Positions 1 through 6,964 of a DNA stretch of 34,475 bases are shown in pieces. Below the pieces are notes generated by a model that saw only the letters and a program-made list of their open reading frames with translations, was not told the DNA's origin and searched no databases. Position 1 is the stretch's first letter. The number at the start of each line of letters is the position of its first letter. The translations under genes were made by a program, and so were the position numbers. The DNA is from Gallionella sp. (lineage in GTDB: Bacteria; Pseudomonadota; Gammaproteobacteria; Burkholderiales; Gallionellaceae): assembly GCA_023229845.1 (NCBI GenBank), contig JALNYK010000031.1, positions 1 through 34,475 on the forward strand. The letters are read 5' to 3'.

Positions 1-942
1 GACAGGTTGATGGTGTTTACCGGAAATGCCAATCCTAAGCTCGCAGAAGCAGTCGCGCAGCATCTCAATATCAATCTCGGTCGCGCCACGGTAGGTCGTT
101 TTTCCGACGGCGAAGTGATGGTCGAGCTGTTGGAGAACGTGCGAGGCAAGGACGTTTTCGTGCTGCAGTCTACCTGCGTGCCGACCAACGATAATTTGAT
201 GGAAGTCATGGTGATGGTGGACGCGCTCAAGCGCGCTTCAGCCGGTCGCATCACTGCCGCGATTCCGTATTTCGGCTATGCGCGCCAGGATCGCCGTCCG
301 CGTTCCGCGCGTGTCGCGATCACCGCGAAAGTCGTCGCCGATATGCTTTCCAGCGCAGGCGTGGATCGCGTGCTGACGATGGATCTGCACTCCGACCAGA
401 TACAGGGCTTCTTCGATGTGCCGGTGGACAATATCTACGCCAGCCCGATCCTGCTGGCCGATGTGTGCAAGTGCAATTACCCGAATCTGATCGTGGTGTC
501 GCCGGACGTCGGCGGCGTGGTGCGCGCTCGCGCGCTGGCCAAGGAACTGGACGCGGATCTGGCGATCATCGACAAGCGTCGTCCGAAGCCAAACGTTGCC
601 AAGGTGATGAACATCATCGGTGACGTGGTAGGGCGCACCTGTCTGATCATGGACGACATGGTGGACACCGCCAACACGCTGTGCGAAGCGGCGAATGCGC
701 TGAAGGAAAAGGGCGCGACACGCGTGCTGGCCTACTGCACTCATCCGGTGCTGTCCGGTCCGGCAATCGAGCGCATCGAGAATTCTGCGCTGGATGAACT
801 GGTGGTCACCGACACCATCCCTCTGAGCGAAGCCGCGCGCAACTGCAAGCGCATTCGTCAACTGAGCACCGCAGAATTGCTGGCGGAAACCATCCGCCGC
901 ATCAACAACGAAGAATCGGTGAGCTCGCTGTTCACCGAATAG
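1..942 (+). CDS. prs: Ribose-phosphate pyrophosphokinase, 5'-truncated by window edge
   Basis: Makes PRPP from ribose 5-phosphate and ATP for purine, pyrimidine, His, Trp and NAD synthesis in the cytoplasm. The reading frame is open from base 1 (D-R-L-M-V-F-T-G-N-A). Family proteins normally have a few residues before the LMVFTGNANP stretch, so the true start lies just outside the window. The TTG at 7 and ATG at 10 are probably internal. Visible hallmarks are the FGYARQDR segment, MDLHSDQIQGFF, and the PRPP-binding loop LIMDDMVDTANT near 651-690. The roughly 311 residues seen are close to the usual 310-320. The stop is TAG at 940-942, followed by a strong hairpin and then rplY. The prs-rplY-pth order is common in beta- and gammaproteobacteria. 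Confidence 0.97.
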   Translation, partial: DRLMVFTGNANPKLAEAVAQHLNINLGRATVGRFSDGEVMVELLENVRGKDVFVLQSTCVPTNDNLMEVMVMVDALKRASAGRITAAIPYFGYARQDRRPRSARVAITAKVVADMLSSAGVDRVLTMDLHSDQIQGFFDVPVDNIYASPILLADVCKCNYPNLIVVSPDVGGVVRARALAKELDADLAIIDKRRPKPNVAKVMNIIGDVVGRTCLIMDDMVDTANTLCEAANALKEKGATRVLAYCTHPVLSGPAIERIENSALDELVVTDTIPLSEAARNCKRIRQLSTAELLAETIRRINNEESVSSLFTE

Positions 943-945
943 TAA

Positions 946-1049
946 GTTGGGCTCGATAAAGCTGAGCCCAACCTACATCAGGTTTTAGCGGCAACCATGT
1001 CGGTTGCCGCAAATGTTGAATCGTCTGGTCGCGGACGATTCTGTTTTTT
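946..1049 (+). promoter_or_regulatory. Three-hairpin leader before rplY; last hairpin terminator-like
   Basis: Three perfect inverted repeats lie in a row between prs and rplY. Arms 946-954/964-972 pair over 9 bp (GTTGGGCTC), 988-996/1002-1010 over 9 bp (GCGGCAACC, loop ATGTC), and 1018-1025/1034-1041 over 8 bp (GAATCGTC). The third stem is followed at 1042-1049 by TGTTTTTT, like an intrinsic terminator, and the rplY Shine-Dalgarno begins at 1050. The first hairpin could terminate prs and also resembles a dispersed palindrome. The second and third could form an attenuator or an autogenous control site, since L25 binds structured RNA and leader control of rplY is known in gammaproteobacteria. 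The regulatory role is inferred. Confidence 0.55.
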
Positions 1050-1060
1050 GGAGAAGTGAA

Positions 1061-1693
1061 ATGACTATCGAAATCAATGCAACAATTCGCAAGGCGCAAG
1101 GTACGGGTGCGAGCCGCCGTCTGCGTAATGCCGGCCGCGTGCCAGGCGTTGTCTACGGCTCCGGCGATGCCGTCGCGATCGATCTGGATCACAACGAGAT
1201 CTACTACAAGCTGCGTTCCGAGGCGTTCCACGCTTCCGTGCTGTCGCTGAACGTCGAAGGCAAGAAGGAAACCGTGCTGCTGCGCGACTTCGTGATGCAC
1301 CCGTTCCGCCAGCAAGTGCAGCACATCGATTTCCAGCGCGTGGACGTGAACCAGAAGATGCACAAGAAGGTGCCTCTGCACTTCATCAACGAAGAAATCG
1401 CTCCGGGCGTCAAGACCGGCGGCGGCAAGATTAGCCACGTGATCCACGATCTGGACATCACCTGCTTGCCTAAGGATCTGCCAGCCTTCATCGAAGTCGA
1501 TCTGGGCAAACTGGATCTGGGCCATTCCGTACACGTTGCCGACTTGAAGCTGCCGAATGGCGTCGAAGTTGCTGCGCATGGCACCCATACCGGCGAGGCC
1601 GTGGTGGCAACCGTGCAAGTGCCGCGCGGTGCAGTCGAAGCTGCTGCCGAAGCAGCGACTGCCGAAGCTGCTGCACCTGCCGCCAAGAAGTAA
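1061..1693 (+). CDS. rplY: 50S ribosomal protein L25 (general stress protein Ctc, long form)
   Basis: Ribosomal protein L25, which binds 5S rRNA in the large subunit. The start is ATG 1061 with GGAGA at 1050-1054; an in-frame upstream ATG at 1004 falls inside the leader hairpins and is not a credible start. The protein has 210 residues. An N-terminal L25 RNA-binding domain (residues about 5-95, with ASRRLRNAGRVPGVVYG) is followed by the TL5/CTC beta domain (about 100-190) and an Ala/Glu-rich tail ending in AAKK. This is the long two-domain form usual outside the enteric bacteria. It sits between prs and pth and is followed by a strong terminator. Confidence 0.97.
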   Translation: MTIEINATIRKAQGTGASRRLRNAGRVPGVVYGSGDAVAIDLDHNEIYYKLRSEAFHASVLSLNVEGKKETVLLRDFVMHPFRQQVQHIDFQRVDVNQKMHKKVPLHFINEEIAPGVKTGGGKISHVIHDLDITCLPKDLPAFIEVDLGKLDLGHSVHVADLKLPNGVEVAAHGTHTGEAVVATVQVPRGAVEAAAEAATAEAAAPAAKK

Positions 1694-1716
1694 TAACGGG
1701 GTCGACCGACCCTCGC

Positions 1717-1753
1717 AACCCGCCATCGCTGATACCGGCATGGCGGGTTTTTT
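1717..1753 (+). terminator. Rho-independent terminator after rplY
   Basis: Perfect arms AACCCGCCA (1717-1725) and TGGCGGGTT (1741-1749) are followed by a T run through 1753. It lies 24 bases after the rplY stop and 22 before the pth start, so pth is either read through or has its own promoter. Confidence 0.85.
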
Positions 1754-1774
1754 ATTTGTACTGATTCGATAACT

Positions 1775-2350
1775 ATGAGTTCGATACGCCTGATCGTCGG
1801 GCTGGGCAATCCCGGCCGTGAATACGAGAATACCCGTCACAACGCCGGCTTCTGGTGGCTGGACGAGTTCGCGCGCATGCACAACCTGAGTTTCCGGAGC
1901 GAGGCCAAGTTCCACGGGTTGGCGGTGCGCGGCCAACTGCATGGGCACGAAGTCTTCCTGCTCAAGCCGCAGACCTTTATGAACGTCAGCGGCCGCGCGG
2001 TCGGTGCGCTGGCGCAGTTCTACAAGATCGCCCCGGCCGAGATACTGGTCGTTCACGACGAACTGGATCTGCCGCCGGGCAGCGCCAAGCTGAAGCTGGG
2101 CGGCGGCCACGGCGGTCACAACGGCCTGAAGGACATCATCGCCCATCTGGGGACGAAGGATTTCTGGCGGCTGCGCCTCGGCATCGGCCACCCCGGCGAA
2201 CGCAGCGAAGTAGTCAACTTCGTGCTGAACGACCCGCGCCGCGAGGAGCGGGGGCTGATCGACGAGGCGATGCAGCGCGCGCTGGACGTCGCCGAGATGG
2301 TCGTCGAGGGCAAGGCCGAGGCGGCGATGCTGAAGCTGCATAGCGCCTGA
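1775..2350 (+). CDS. pth: Peptidyl-tRNA hydrolase
   Basis: Hydrolyses the ester bond of peptidyl-tRNA released from stalled ribosomes and so recycles tRNA. At 191 residues it is the normal length for bacterial Pth. The N-terminal IVGLGNPGREYENTRHNAGF motif carries the catalytic His (H22 here, equivalent to H20 of E. coli). Further conserved blocks are KPQTFMNVSG, VHDELDLPPG and GGHGGHNGLKDI. Start ATG 1775. The ychF gene that often follows pth is absent; the next gene is a pilin 210 bases away. A short perfect hairpin (TGACGA/TCGTCA, 2356-2370) follows the stop but lacks a T run. Confidence 0.97.
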   Translation: MSSIRLIVGLGNPGREYENTRHNAGFWWLDEFARMHNLSFRSEAKFHGLAVRGQLHGHEVFLLKPQTFMNVSGRAVGALAQFYKIAPAEILVVHDELDLPPGSAKLKLGGGHGGHNGLKDIIAHLGTKDFWRLRLGIGHPGERSEVVNFVLNDPRREERGLIDEAMQRALDVAEMVVEGKAEAAMLKLHSA

Positions 2351-2456
2351 TGGGGTGACGAAAATCGTCAGTGGATGGACGAATTTCGTTGCGGATAATT
2401 TCCCGCGGGGGCGACGAGAATTGCGGGTGTGTATATAAATCAATGAGTTGAAAGTT

Positions 2457-2471
2457 TGGCACGGCTATTGC
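2457..2471 (+). promoter_or_regulatory. Sigma-54 (RpoN) promoter for the pilin gene
   Basis: TGGCACGGCTATTGC has the invariant GG (2458-2459) and GC (2470-2471) separated by exactly 10 bases, matching the -24/-12 consensus TGGCAC-N5-TTGC. Transcription would start near 2483, about 78 bases before the pilin ATG. RpoN with the NtrC-type activator PilR is the established way of controlling pilA in many proteobacteria. An activator site is expected within 2351-2450 but I could not identify one with confidence. Confidence 0.8.
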
Positions 2472-2560
2472 GTTATCTCGGGCAACACACGATGTGTGTT
2501 AACCGTAAATCGGGCCGATGGCTTGGTCGAATGGCTAAATAACTCTTAAAGGAGCTTTAC

Positions 2561-2977
2561 ATGAAGAACGTACAAAAAGGCTTTACCCTGATCGAACTGA
2601 TGATCGTGGTCGCGATTATCGGCATCTTGGCCGCTGTGGCGATCCCGGCTTACAGCAACTACACCAAGAAGGCCAAGTTCACCGAAGTGACTCAGGCGAC
2701 CCAGGCTATCAAGATCGCCATCGAAGGATGTGCATCCGAGGCTGGCGCCGTAACCGATTGCCATGATGGCGTAACCACCTCCGGCGTTCCCGCCGATGTC
2801 GGTACGTTCGGCAAATACGGCACCAGCGTGACAACTGCCGCTAACGGCGTGATCACGGCCACCGGCAATGCGCAAGTGGACAACCTGACTTACATCCTGA
2901 CTCCAACCTATGACAGCGTTAGGGGCGTTAGCTGGACTGCTTCGGGTACTTGTATCGCTGCAACTTTGTGCAAATAA
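2561..2977 (+). CDS. pilA: Type IV major pilin (prepilin)
   Basis: Structural subunit of type IV pili, used for adhesion, twitching and DNA uptake. The protein is 138 residues with a six-residue basic leader and a class III prepilin cleavage site: G7 before F8, then TLIELMIVVAIIGILAAVAIP, with the conserved Glu at mature position 5. The hydrophobic N-terminal helix is followed by a short globular domain. Cysteines at 57, 67, 131 and 137 could form two disulfides; the C131/C137 pair is placed like the D-region loop of Pseudomonas and Neisseria pilins. SD AAAGGAG lies just before the ATG. A sigma-54 promoter precedes the gene and a strong terminator follows it, so it is probably monocistronic. 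A minor pilin cannot be excluded, but promoter and size favour the major subunit. Confidence 0.92.
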   Translation: MKNVQKGFTLIELMIVVAIIGILAAVAIPAYSNYTKKAKFTEVTQATQAIKIAIEGCASEAGAVTDCHDGVTTSGVPADVGTFGKYGTSVTTAANGVITATGNAQVDNLTYILTPTYDSVRGVSWTASGTCIAATLCK

Positions 2978-3008
2978 CACCAGTTTTAACTGCTGGTGCG
3001 TTATTCGA

Positions 3009-3032
3009 CCCCCTCCTCGCGAGGGGGTTTTT
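3009..3032 (+). terminator. Rho-independent terminator after the pilin gene
   Basis: CCCCCTC (3009-3015) and GAGGGGG (3021-3027) pair around a 5-base loop and are followed by TTTTT. A second, weaker hairpin (CACCAG 2978-2983 with CTGGTG 2993-2998) lies just upstream. Together they should separate pilin transcription from the following gene. Confidence 0.9.
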
Positions 3033-3068
3033 GTTGTGAGAATGAAACAAGCATCCAGGCGCTGACGA

Positions 3069-4721
3069 ATGCTGAATAAATGTAAACAAACGAGTCTGTT
3101 AATAGCGCTGCTGGTGGCGTTCGTTGCCGCCTTATATGGGCAATTCCTGTGGAGCCCCACTTTTTTTGACGATGGTCAGTTTTTTAAGCTGGACGAAGAT
3201 GGTCGTCCGCATGTTTTGCAATATGCCATAGAGTTTTCGCCGCTGGTGTTGCGTTCTTTGCCTTATGCCACGCTGGCATGGACCGCTCAGTTGTTCGGCT
3301 ATGATTTAATCGGTTTTCGTATCGGCAATCTGCTGTTGCATGCTGCGACCGTAGTCGCGCTGTTTTTCTTCCTGTTGCAGCTATTTGAAGTGGTGTTGGC
3401 TAAAGTCTCATCGCGTTCGGATGGCTTGAAGTTGCGTTGGGCCGCATTTTTTGCGGCGCTGTTGTTTGGCCTGCATCCGGTAGCGGTATTTGCCGTGGGA
3501 TATCTGACGCAACGCACGATAGTGATGGCCACGCTGTTCAGTTTGCTCGCCATGTATGCCTACGTGCGCGGCAATGTGCAGAAAAAGCAAGGATGGTTGT
3601 GGGCGAGTGTGTTTTTTTATTACTGGGCCGTTTATTCCAAAGAGCATGTCGTCATGCTGCCCGCCGTCATGCTGGCATTGACTGTGTTGCTGCATGAAGA
3701 CTGGTTTGCCCGGTTAAAGCGGATGTGGTCAATATTTGCGGCTTTTGCGGCAATTGCGTTGCTGGTGATATTGGCCAAGAAGGGGGTGTTGGGCGGGGTG
3801 TATGAAATCAATGCTCCCGATATGTTGCAGGAGATCAGTCCAAAAGATGCTTACCCGTTCAGCGTATTGACGCAATCCTGGCTGTTCTTCAAATACTTTG
3901 CGCTATGGATATTGCCGAACCCGGAATGGATGTCGGTGGATATGCGCGAGCCATTCGCGAAGAGTTACTTTTCATTCTATTCGTTGGCTTTTGCTGCTTT
4001 CATTGTTTATGGAATGGTAGCCGTATATCTGTTGTTTAAGCGCGGCATGATGGGCTTGCTCGGTTTCGCTCTGCTGTTCCCCTGGCTGATGTTTATGACC
4101 GAGATTTCCACGGTGCGCGTACAGGAGTCTTTTGTGCTGTATCGCAGCTATATTTGGGCGGCAGGGGGCGTTGCAATATTGCCTGTGCTTTTCTGGAGAG
4201 CAACTGCGCGGGGTGCGATCTTGATGCTGTCTATCATTGCAATGTTCATGTTCGGTGTTGCAATGGAGCGACTCAGTACTTTCTCGCATCCGGTCCTGGT
4301 GTGGGACGATGCAGAGAAGCTGGTGAAAGGACGGTCGGATTTGCCCGGCGTTTTCAGGATTTACTACAACAGGGGTTCGCGTTATTTGCAGATTAACGAG
4401 TACGACAAAGCGATCGGCGACTTGAAACGCTCGATCGAACTTTTTCCGCCGCAACCATATGCTTACAATAATCTTGGCCTCGCATATTTTAAGAAGGGCG
4501 AACTGGAAGAGGCCGTGCGGTTTTATTCAATAGCCATTGAGATGAACAAGACCAGTTCGGACGTGGAGGCGCCTCGTTACTATTACGGTAGAGCCATAGC
4601 ATATGAAAAGCAGAAAAACTGGGCCGCAGCGAGTGAGGACTATAAGGTAACTTGCAAGCTTGCTGGTAAGGGCTGCGACAAAATCAACTTACCTCTGGTC
4701 GGAACTTTGCCCGAACATTGA
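3069..4721 (+). CDS. Polytopic membrane protein with C-terminal TPRs; candidate GT-C glycosyltransferase for pilin
   Basis: A 550-residue inner-membrane protein. Residues about 8-25 form the first transmembrane helix, followed by a loop with an acidic pair (FFDDGQFF, D34-D35). Roughly ten hydrophobic segments follow up to about residue 400, and the last 115 residues contain TPR-type helices (for example YAYNNLGLAYFKKGELEEA). An acidic motif in the first periplasmic loop of a multi-spanning protein is typical of GT-C fold lipid-linked sugar transferases, and the TMTC-like arrangement of membrane domain plus TPR also fits. The position directly after the pilin terminator recalls pilin-modifying genes such as tfpO and tfpW, next to pilA in Pseudomonas. 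No ligase signature was confirmed, so function is inferred. Its DNA is visibly T-richer than neighbouring genes, hinting at different ancestry. It converges on the M48 protease gene. Confidence 0.72.
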   Translation: MLNKCKQTSLLIALLVAFVAALYGQFLWSPTFFDDGQFFKLDEDGRPHVLQYAIEFSPLVLRSLPYATLAWTAQLFGYDLIGFRIGNLLLHAATVVALFFFLLQLFEVVLAKVSSRSDGLKLRWAAFFAALLFGLHPVAVFAVGYLTQRTIVMATLFSLLAMYAYVRGNVQKKQGWLWASVFFYYWAVYSKEHVVMLPAVMLALTVLLHEDWFARLKRMWSIFAAFAAIALLVILAKKGVLGGVYEINAPDMLQEISPKDAYPFSVLTQSWLFFKYFALWILPNPEWMSVDMREPFAKSYFSFYSLAFAAFIVYGMVAVYLLFKRGMMGLLGFALLFPWLMFMTEISTVRVQESFVLYRSYIWAAGGVAILPVLFWRATARGAILMLSIIAMFMFGVAMERLSTFSHPVLVWDDAEKLVKGRSDLPGVFRIYYNRGSRYLQINEYDKAIGDLKRSIELFPPQPYAYNNLGLAYFKKGELEEAVRFYSIAIEMNKTSSDVEAPRYYYGRAIAYEKQKNWAAASEDYKVTCKLAGKGCDKINLPLVGTLPEH

Positions 4722-4730
4722 ACCGATGGT

Positions 4731-6158
4731 CTATTTTCGGTTCGCTTCCAGCATCCCCCTCAATTCTCGCAAGTCGCTCTCGATCACCGACAACTGGTAG
4801 AAGTTGCCGCCGGACTGTTTGGCCAGTTCTAGCTGTTCGAGCGCGGCGTGCAACCGGCCTTGCCAGGCATAGCCGTAGGCCTGCGCCTGGTGCTGTTCGA
4901 AGCGCTTTCCTAGTTTCGCATAGCTGCGCGCCTGCAGGTCATACAGCGTGGTGTCGCTGGGATGGCGGACGAGCTGCTCGGTGAGCAGCTTTGCGGCGGT
5001 CTCGGCTTGTCCACCGTCGATCAGCAGTTCGGCATAGTCGTAGACCAGCGCGCGGTGCTGCGGAAAGTCCTGCACGGCGGCGCGGTAGAACGCGGTCGCG
5101 TCGTCGTGCATCGCGCGTTTCACCCGTCCGGCGAGCGTTTCTATCATCGCGTTGCGCCTGGCGGCCGGGTCGCTTTTCGCCTGTTTGCGTAGCTTCGCCA
5201 GTTCCTGCGCGGCGCGTTCGGTTTCATGGTTGCGCAGCAGCGAAACGATCAATCCGTAGCGCTGGGCGATCGGATTGCCGTGTTTCTGTGCACCGAGCGC
5301 GTCGCTGAAGTAGGCGATGGCGTCCAGCGTGGTCTTCTGCCTTGCGATTAGTTTGGTGCGCACCAACTGGAAGTCCAAGCTGTCCGGCACCAGCCGGTAG
5401 GGCTGTTTCTGCACGCGGTTGGCAATGTCGGCGACGCGTTCGCTGGTGATCGGGTGGGTGCGCAAATAACCCGGCATGTTGCCTTCCAGCAATCGGGTGG
5501 CGGTCTGCAGCCGGTCCAGGAATTCCGGCATCGCGTGGGTGTTGAATCCGGATTTGAGCAGGATCTCGAAGCCGATGCGATCCGCCTCCTGCTCGTGGGT
5601 CCGGGTGTAATCCAGTTGGCTCTGGATGCTGCGCGCCTGCATGCCGGCCAGCGCAGCTTCCGAGACCTGCGAGTTGCTGCGCGCGGCGAGGATCGCGACC
5701 GCGAGTGCGGCCATCGAGGCCAAGCTGTCGTTCTGCGTGCCCGCCACTATGCGCGCCAGATGGTGTTGGGTGACGTGGGCGATTTCGTGGCTCAGCACTG
5801 CGGCCAGTTCCGATTCGCTCTGTGCGGTGAGCAGCAGGCCGGCGTTCACGCCGATGAAGCCGCCGGGCATCGCAAAGGCGTTGACGTTGTAATCGTCGAG
5901 CGCGAAGAACTCGAAACCGGTGCTGGGTTCGGCGCTGTTCTCGACCAGCTTGTAGCCGATCTGATTGAGGTAGTCGTGGATTTCTGCGTCGTCGAAATAC
6001 TGTTTGCCGGAGCGTATCTGCAGCATGCTCTGTTGGCCGATTTGGCGTTCCTGTAAGGGCGTCAGCACGGTCTGGGATGTGTCGCCGAGGTCGGGCAGTC
6101 CGTCGCCCAGCGCGGGGGTTGAAAGACACAGCAACAGCAACAAGGGCAGTTTTTTCAT
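4731..6158 (-). CDS. Periplasmic M48 metalloprotease with TPR domain (BepA/YfgC-like)
   Basis: A zinc endopeptidase family involved in outer-membrane protein and LptD quality control in E. coli (BepA). The 475-residue product starts at ATG 6158, chosen because it begins a clear signal peptide (MKKLPLLLLL, Ala-rich cleavage near residue 18); the open frame continues upstream without such a signal. The zinc site is HEIAH at 124-128, with the third ligand Glu191 in EADRIG. The segment NAFAMPGGFIGVNAGLL is typical of the M48C group. Residues about 290-475 are helical and TPR-like. It diverges from the rhodanese gene over a 129-base gap and converges with the TPR membrane protein. The BepA role is by family, not shown here. 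Confidence 0.9.
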   Translation of the reverse strand: MKKLPLLLLLCLSTPALGDGLPDLGDTSQTVLTPLQERQIGQQSMLQIRSGKQYFDDAEIHDYLNQIGYKLVENSAEPSTGFEFFALDDYNVNAFAMPGGFIGVNAGLLLTAQSESELAAVLSHEIAHVTQHHLARIVAGTQNDSLASMAALAVAILAARSNSQVSEAALAGMQARSIQSQLDYTRTHEQEADRIGFEILLKSGFNTHAMPEFLDRLQTATRLLEGNMPGYLRTHPITSERVADIANRVQKQPYRLVPDSLDFQLVRTKLIARQKTTLDAIAYFSDALGAQKHGNPIAQRYGLIVSLLRNHETERAAQELAKLRKQAKSDPAARRNAMIETLAGRVKRAMHDDATAFYRAAVQDFPQHRALVYDYAELLIDGGQAETAAKLLTEQLVRHPSDTTLYDLQARSYAKLGKRFEQHQAQAYGYAWQGRLHAALEQLELAKQSGGNFYQLSVIESDLRELRGMLEANRK

Positions 6159-6287
6159 GACCCGTATGATAACCGTTTTCGCAGGCGGTTCCTCTGGTGC
6201 CGAAATGTGGCAACAACACGCGCCGGGCATAGGTTGCGGCTCCGATTTGCGCTAGAATCGCCGCCCTTCGAAACAAGGAACGGAAAC

Positions 6288-6602
6288 ATGACTGATTTTA
6301 AAAACATCACCGCTGCGGAGTTGCAAGCGATGTTGCAGCAGGGCGGTCTGCGTCTGGTGGACGTTCGCACCGACGCGGAAGTCGCGCGCGGCAAGATCCC
6401 GCAGGGCGAGCCGCTGCCGCTGCACTTGATTCCGCTGCGTATCAGCGAAATGGACAAGGCGGCTACCACGGTGTTCTATTGCCAGATGGGCGGACGTTCG
6501 GCGCAGGCTGCCGCGTTTGCCGCCGCCAATGGTTTCTCCGATGTGTACAACTTGCAGGGCGGCATCACCTGCTGGGCGCAGGCCGGTCTGCCGATTGCAT
6601 GA
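6288..6602 (+). CDS. Single-domain rhodanese-like sulfurtransferase
   Basis: A 104-residue cytoplasmic rhodanese domain. The active-site loop is CQMGGRS, which fits the C-x4-R-[ST] persulfide loop, and the N-terminal VDVRTDAEVARGKIPQG segment is typical of the fold. No signal peptide is seen. Start ATG 6288. It overlaps the following TusA-family gene by a few bases, so the two are translationally coupled. Persulfide carried on the rhodanese Cys could be handed to the TusA cysteine; this is inferred from gene pairing known in sulfur-oxidising bacteria and from tRNA thiolation relays. Confidence 0.9.
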   Translation: MTDFKNITAAELQAMLQQGGLRLVDVRTDAEVARGKIPQGEPLPLHLIPLRISEMDKAATTVFYCQMGGRSAQAAAFAAANGFSDVYNLQGGITCWAQAGLPIA

Positions 6603-6856
6603 TGGAAGACGAGAAACTATTGTCTGCTACCCCGGCCGATACCGAGCTGGATGTGCGGCAACTGGCATGCCCGTTGCCCATCCTGCGCGCAAAGAAATCG
6701 CTGGCCGGCATGACCAGCGGGCAAGTGCTGAAGATCGTCGCGACCGACAAGGGCTCGCCGAACGATTTCATCGATTTCTGCAAGAAGACCGGGAATGAGT
6801 TGCTGTCGTCGACTGAGGCGGGCGGCGAATTTATTTTCCTGATCCGCCGCCGGTAA
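6599..6856 (+). CDS. TusA/SirA-family sulfur carrier protein
   Basis: A small sulfur-relay protein of 85 residues. The hallmark CPLPILRAKK (the CPxP motif) carries the persulfide-accepting Cys, in the LDVRQLACPLP context of the family. The C-terminal beta strand is EFIFLIRR. Two adjacent ATGs are possible starts; the first (6599) overlaps the rhodanese stop TGA at 6600-6602, the second begins at 6602. Coupling to a rhodanese suggests persulfide transfer. It may serve tRNA 2-thiouridine formation, molybdenum cofactor synthesis or dissimilatory sulfur oxidation; no dsrE, hdr or sox gene is in the window to decide. Confidence 0.9.
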   Translation: MMEDEKLLSATPADTELDVRQLACPLPILRAKKSLAGMTSGQVLKIVATDKGSPNDFIDFCKKTGNELLSSTEAGGEFIFLIRRR

Positions 6857-6861
6857 ATGTG

Positions 6862-6960
6862 TGTAGGGGCGTGATTCACCTCGAAGAGGTTCTTGTACCC
6901 TATGGGTATCACGCCCTTGTTCCGATATGAAAAACGGGCGTGATGAATCACGCCCCTACA
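6862..6960. repeat. Long palindromic intergenic repeat with nested hairpins
   Basis: Outer arms TGTAGGGGCGTGATTCA (6862-6878) and its exact reverse complement (6944-6960) pair over 17 bp. Inside are ATCACGCCC (6908-6916) with GGGCGTGAT (6936-6944) and smaller hairpins CCTC-GAAG-AGG and TACCC-TAT-GGGTA. It fills the gap between convergent tusA-like and valS genes, ending 4 bases from the valS stop, so it may act as a two-way terminator. The layout is that of a REP-type or miniature palindromic element; no transposase is present. Confidence 0.8.
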
Positions 6961-6964
6961 ACGA

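Noticed and set aside
932..2443. A 503-codon open frame on the minus strand opposite rplY and pth
   Set aside because: It is antisense to two certain genes, has low-complexity His/Gln/Leu-rich composition typical of shadow frames, and no recognisable domain.
6233..6258. Sigma-70 promoter before the rhodanese gene (TTGCGG and TAGAAT)
   Set aside because: The spacer is only 13 bases, too short for a standard promoter, although TAGAAT alone may be a real -10.
6862..6960. Insertion sequence remnant with terminal inverted repeats
   Set aside because: Only 99 bases, no transposase fragment and no flanking target duplication visible; better described as a palindromic repeat.
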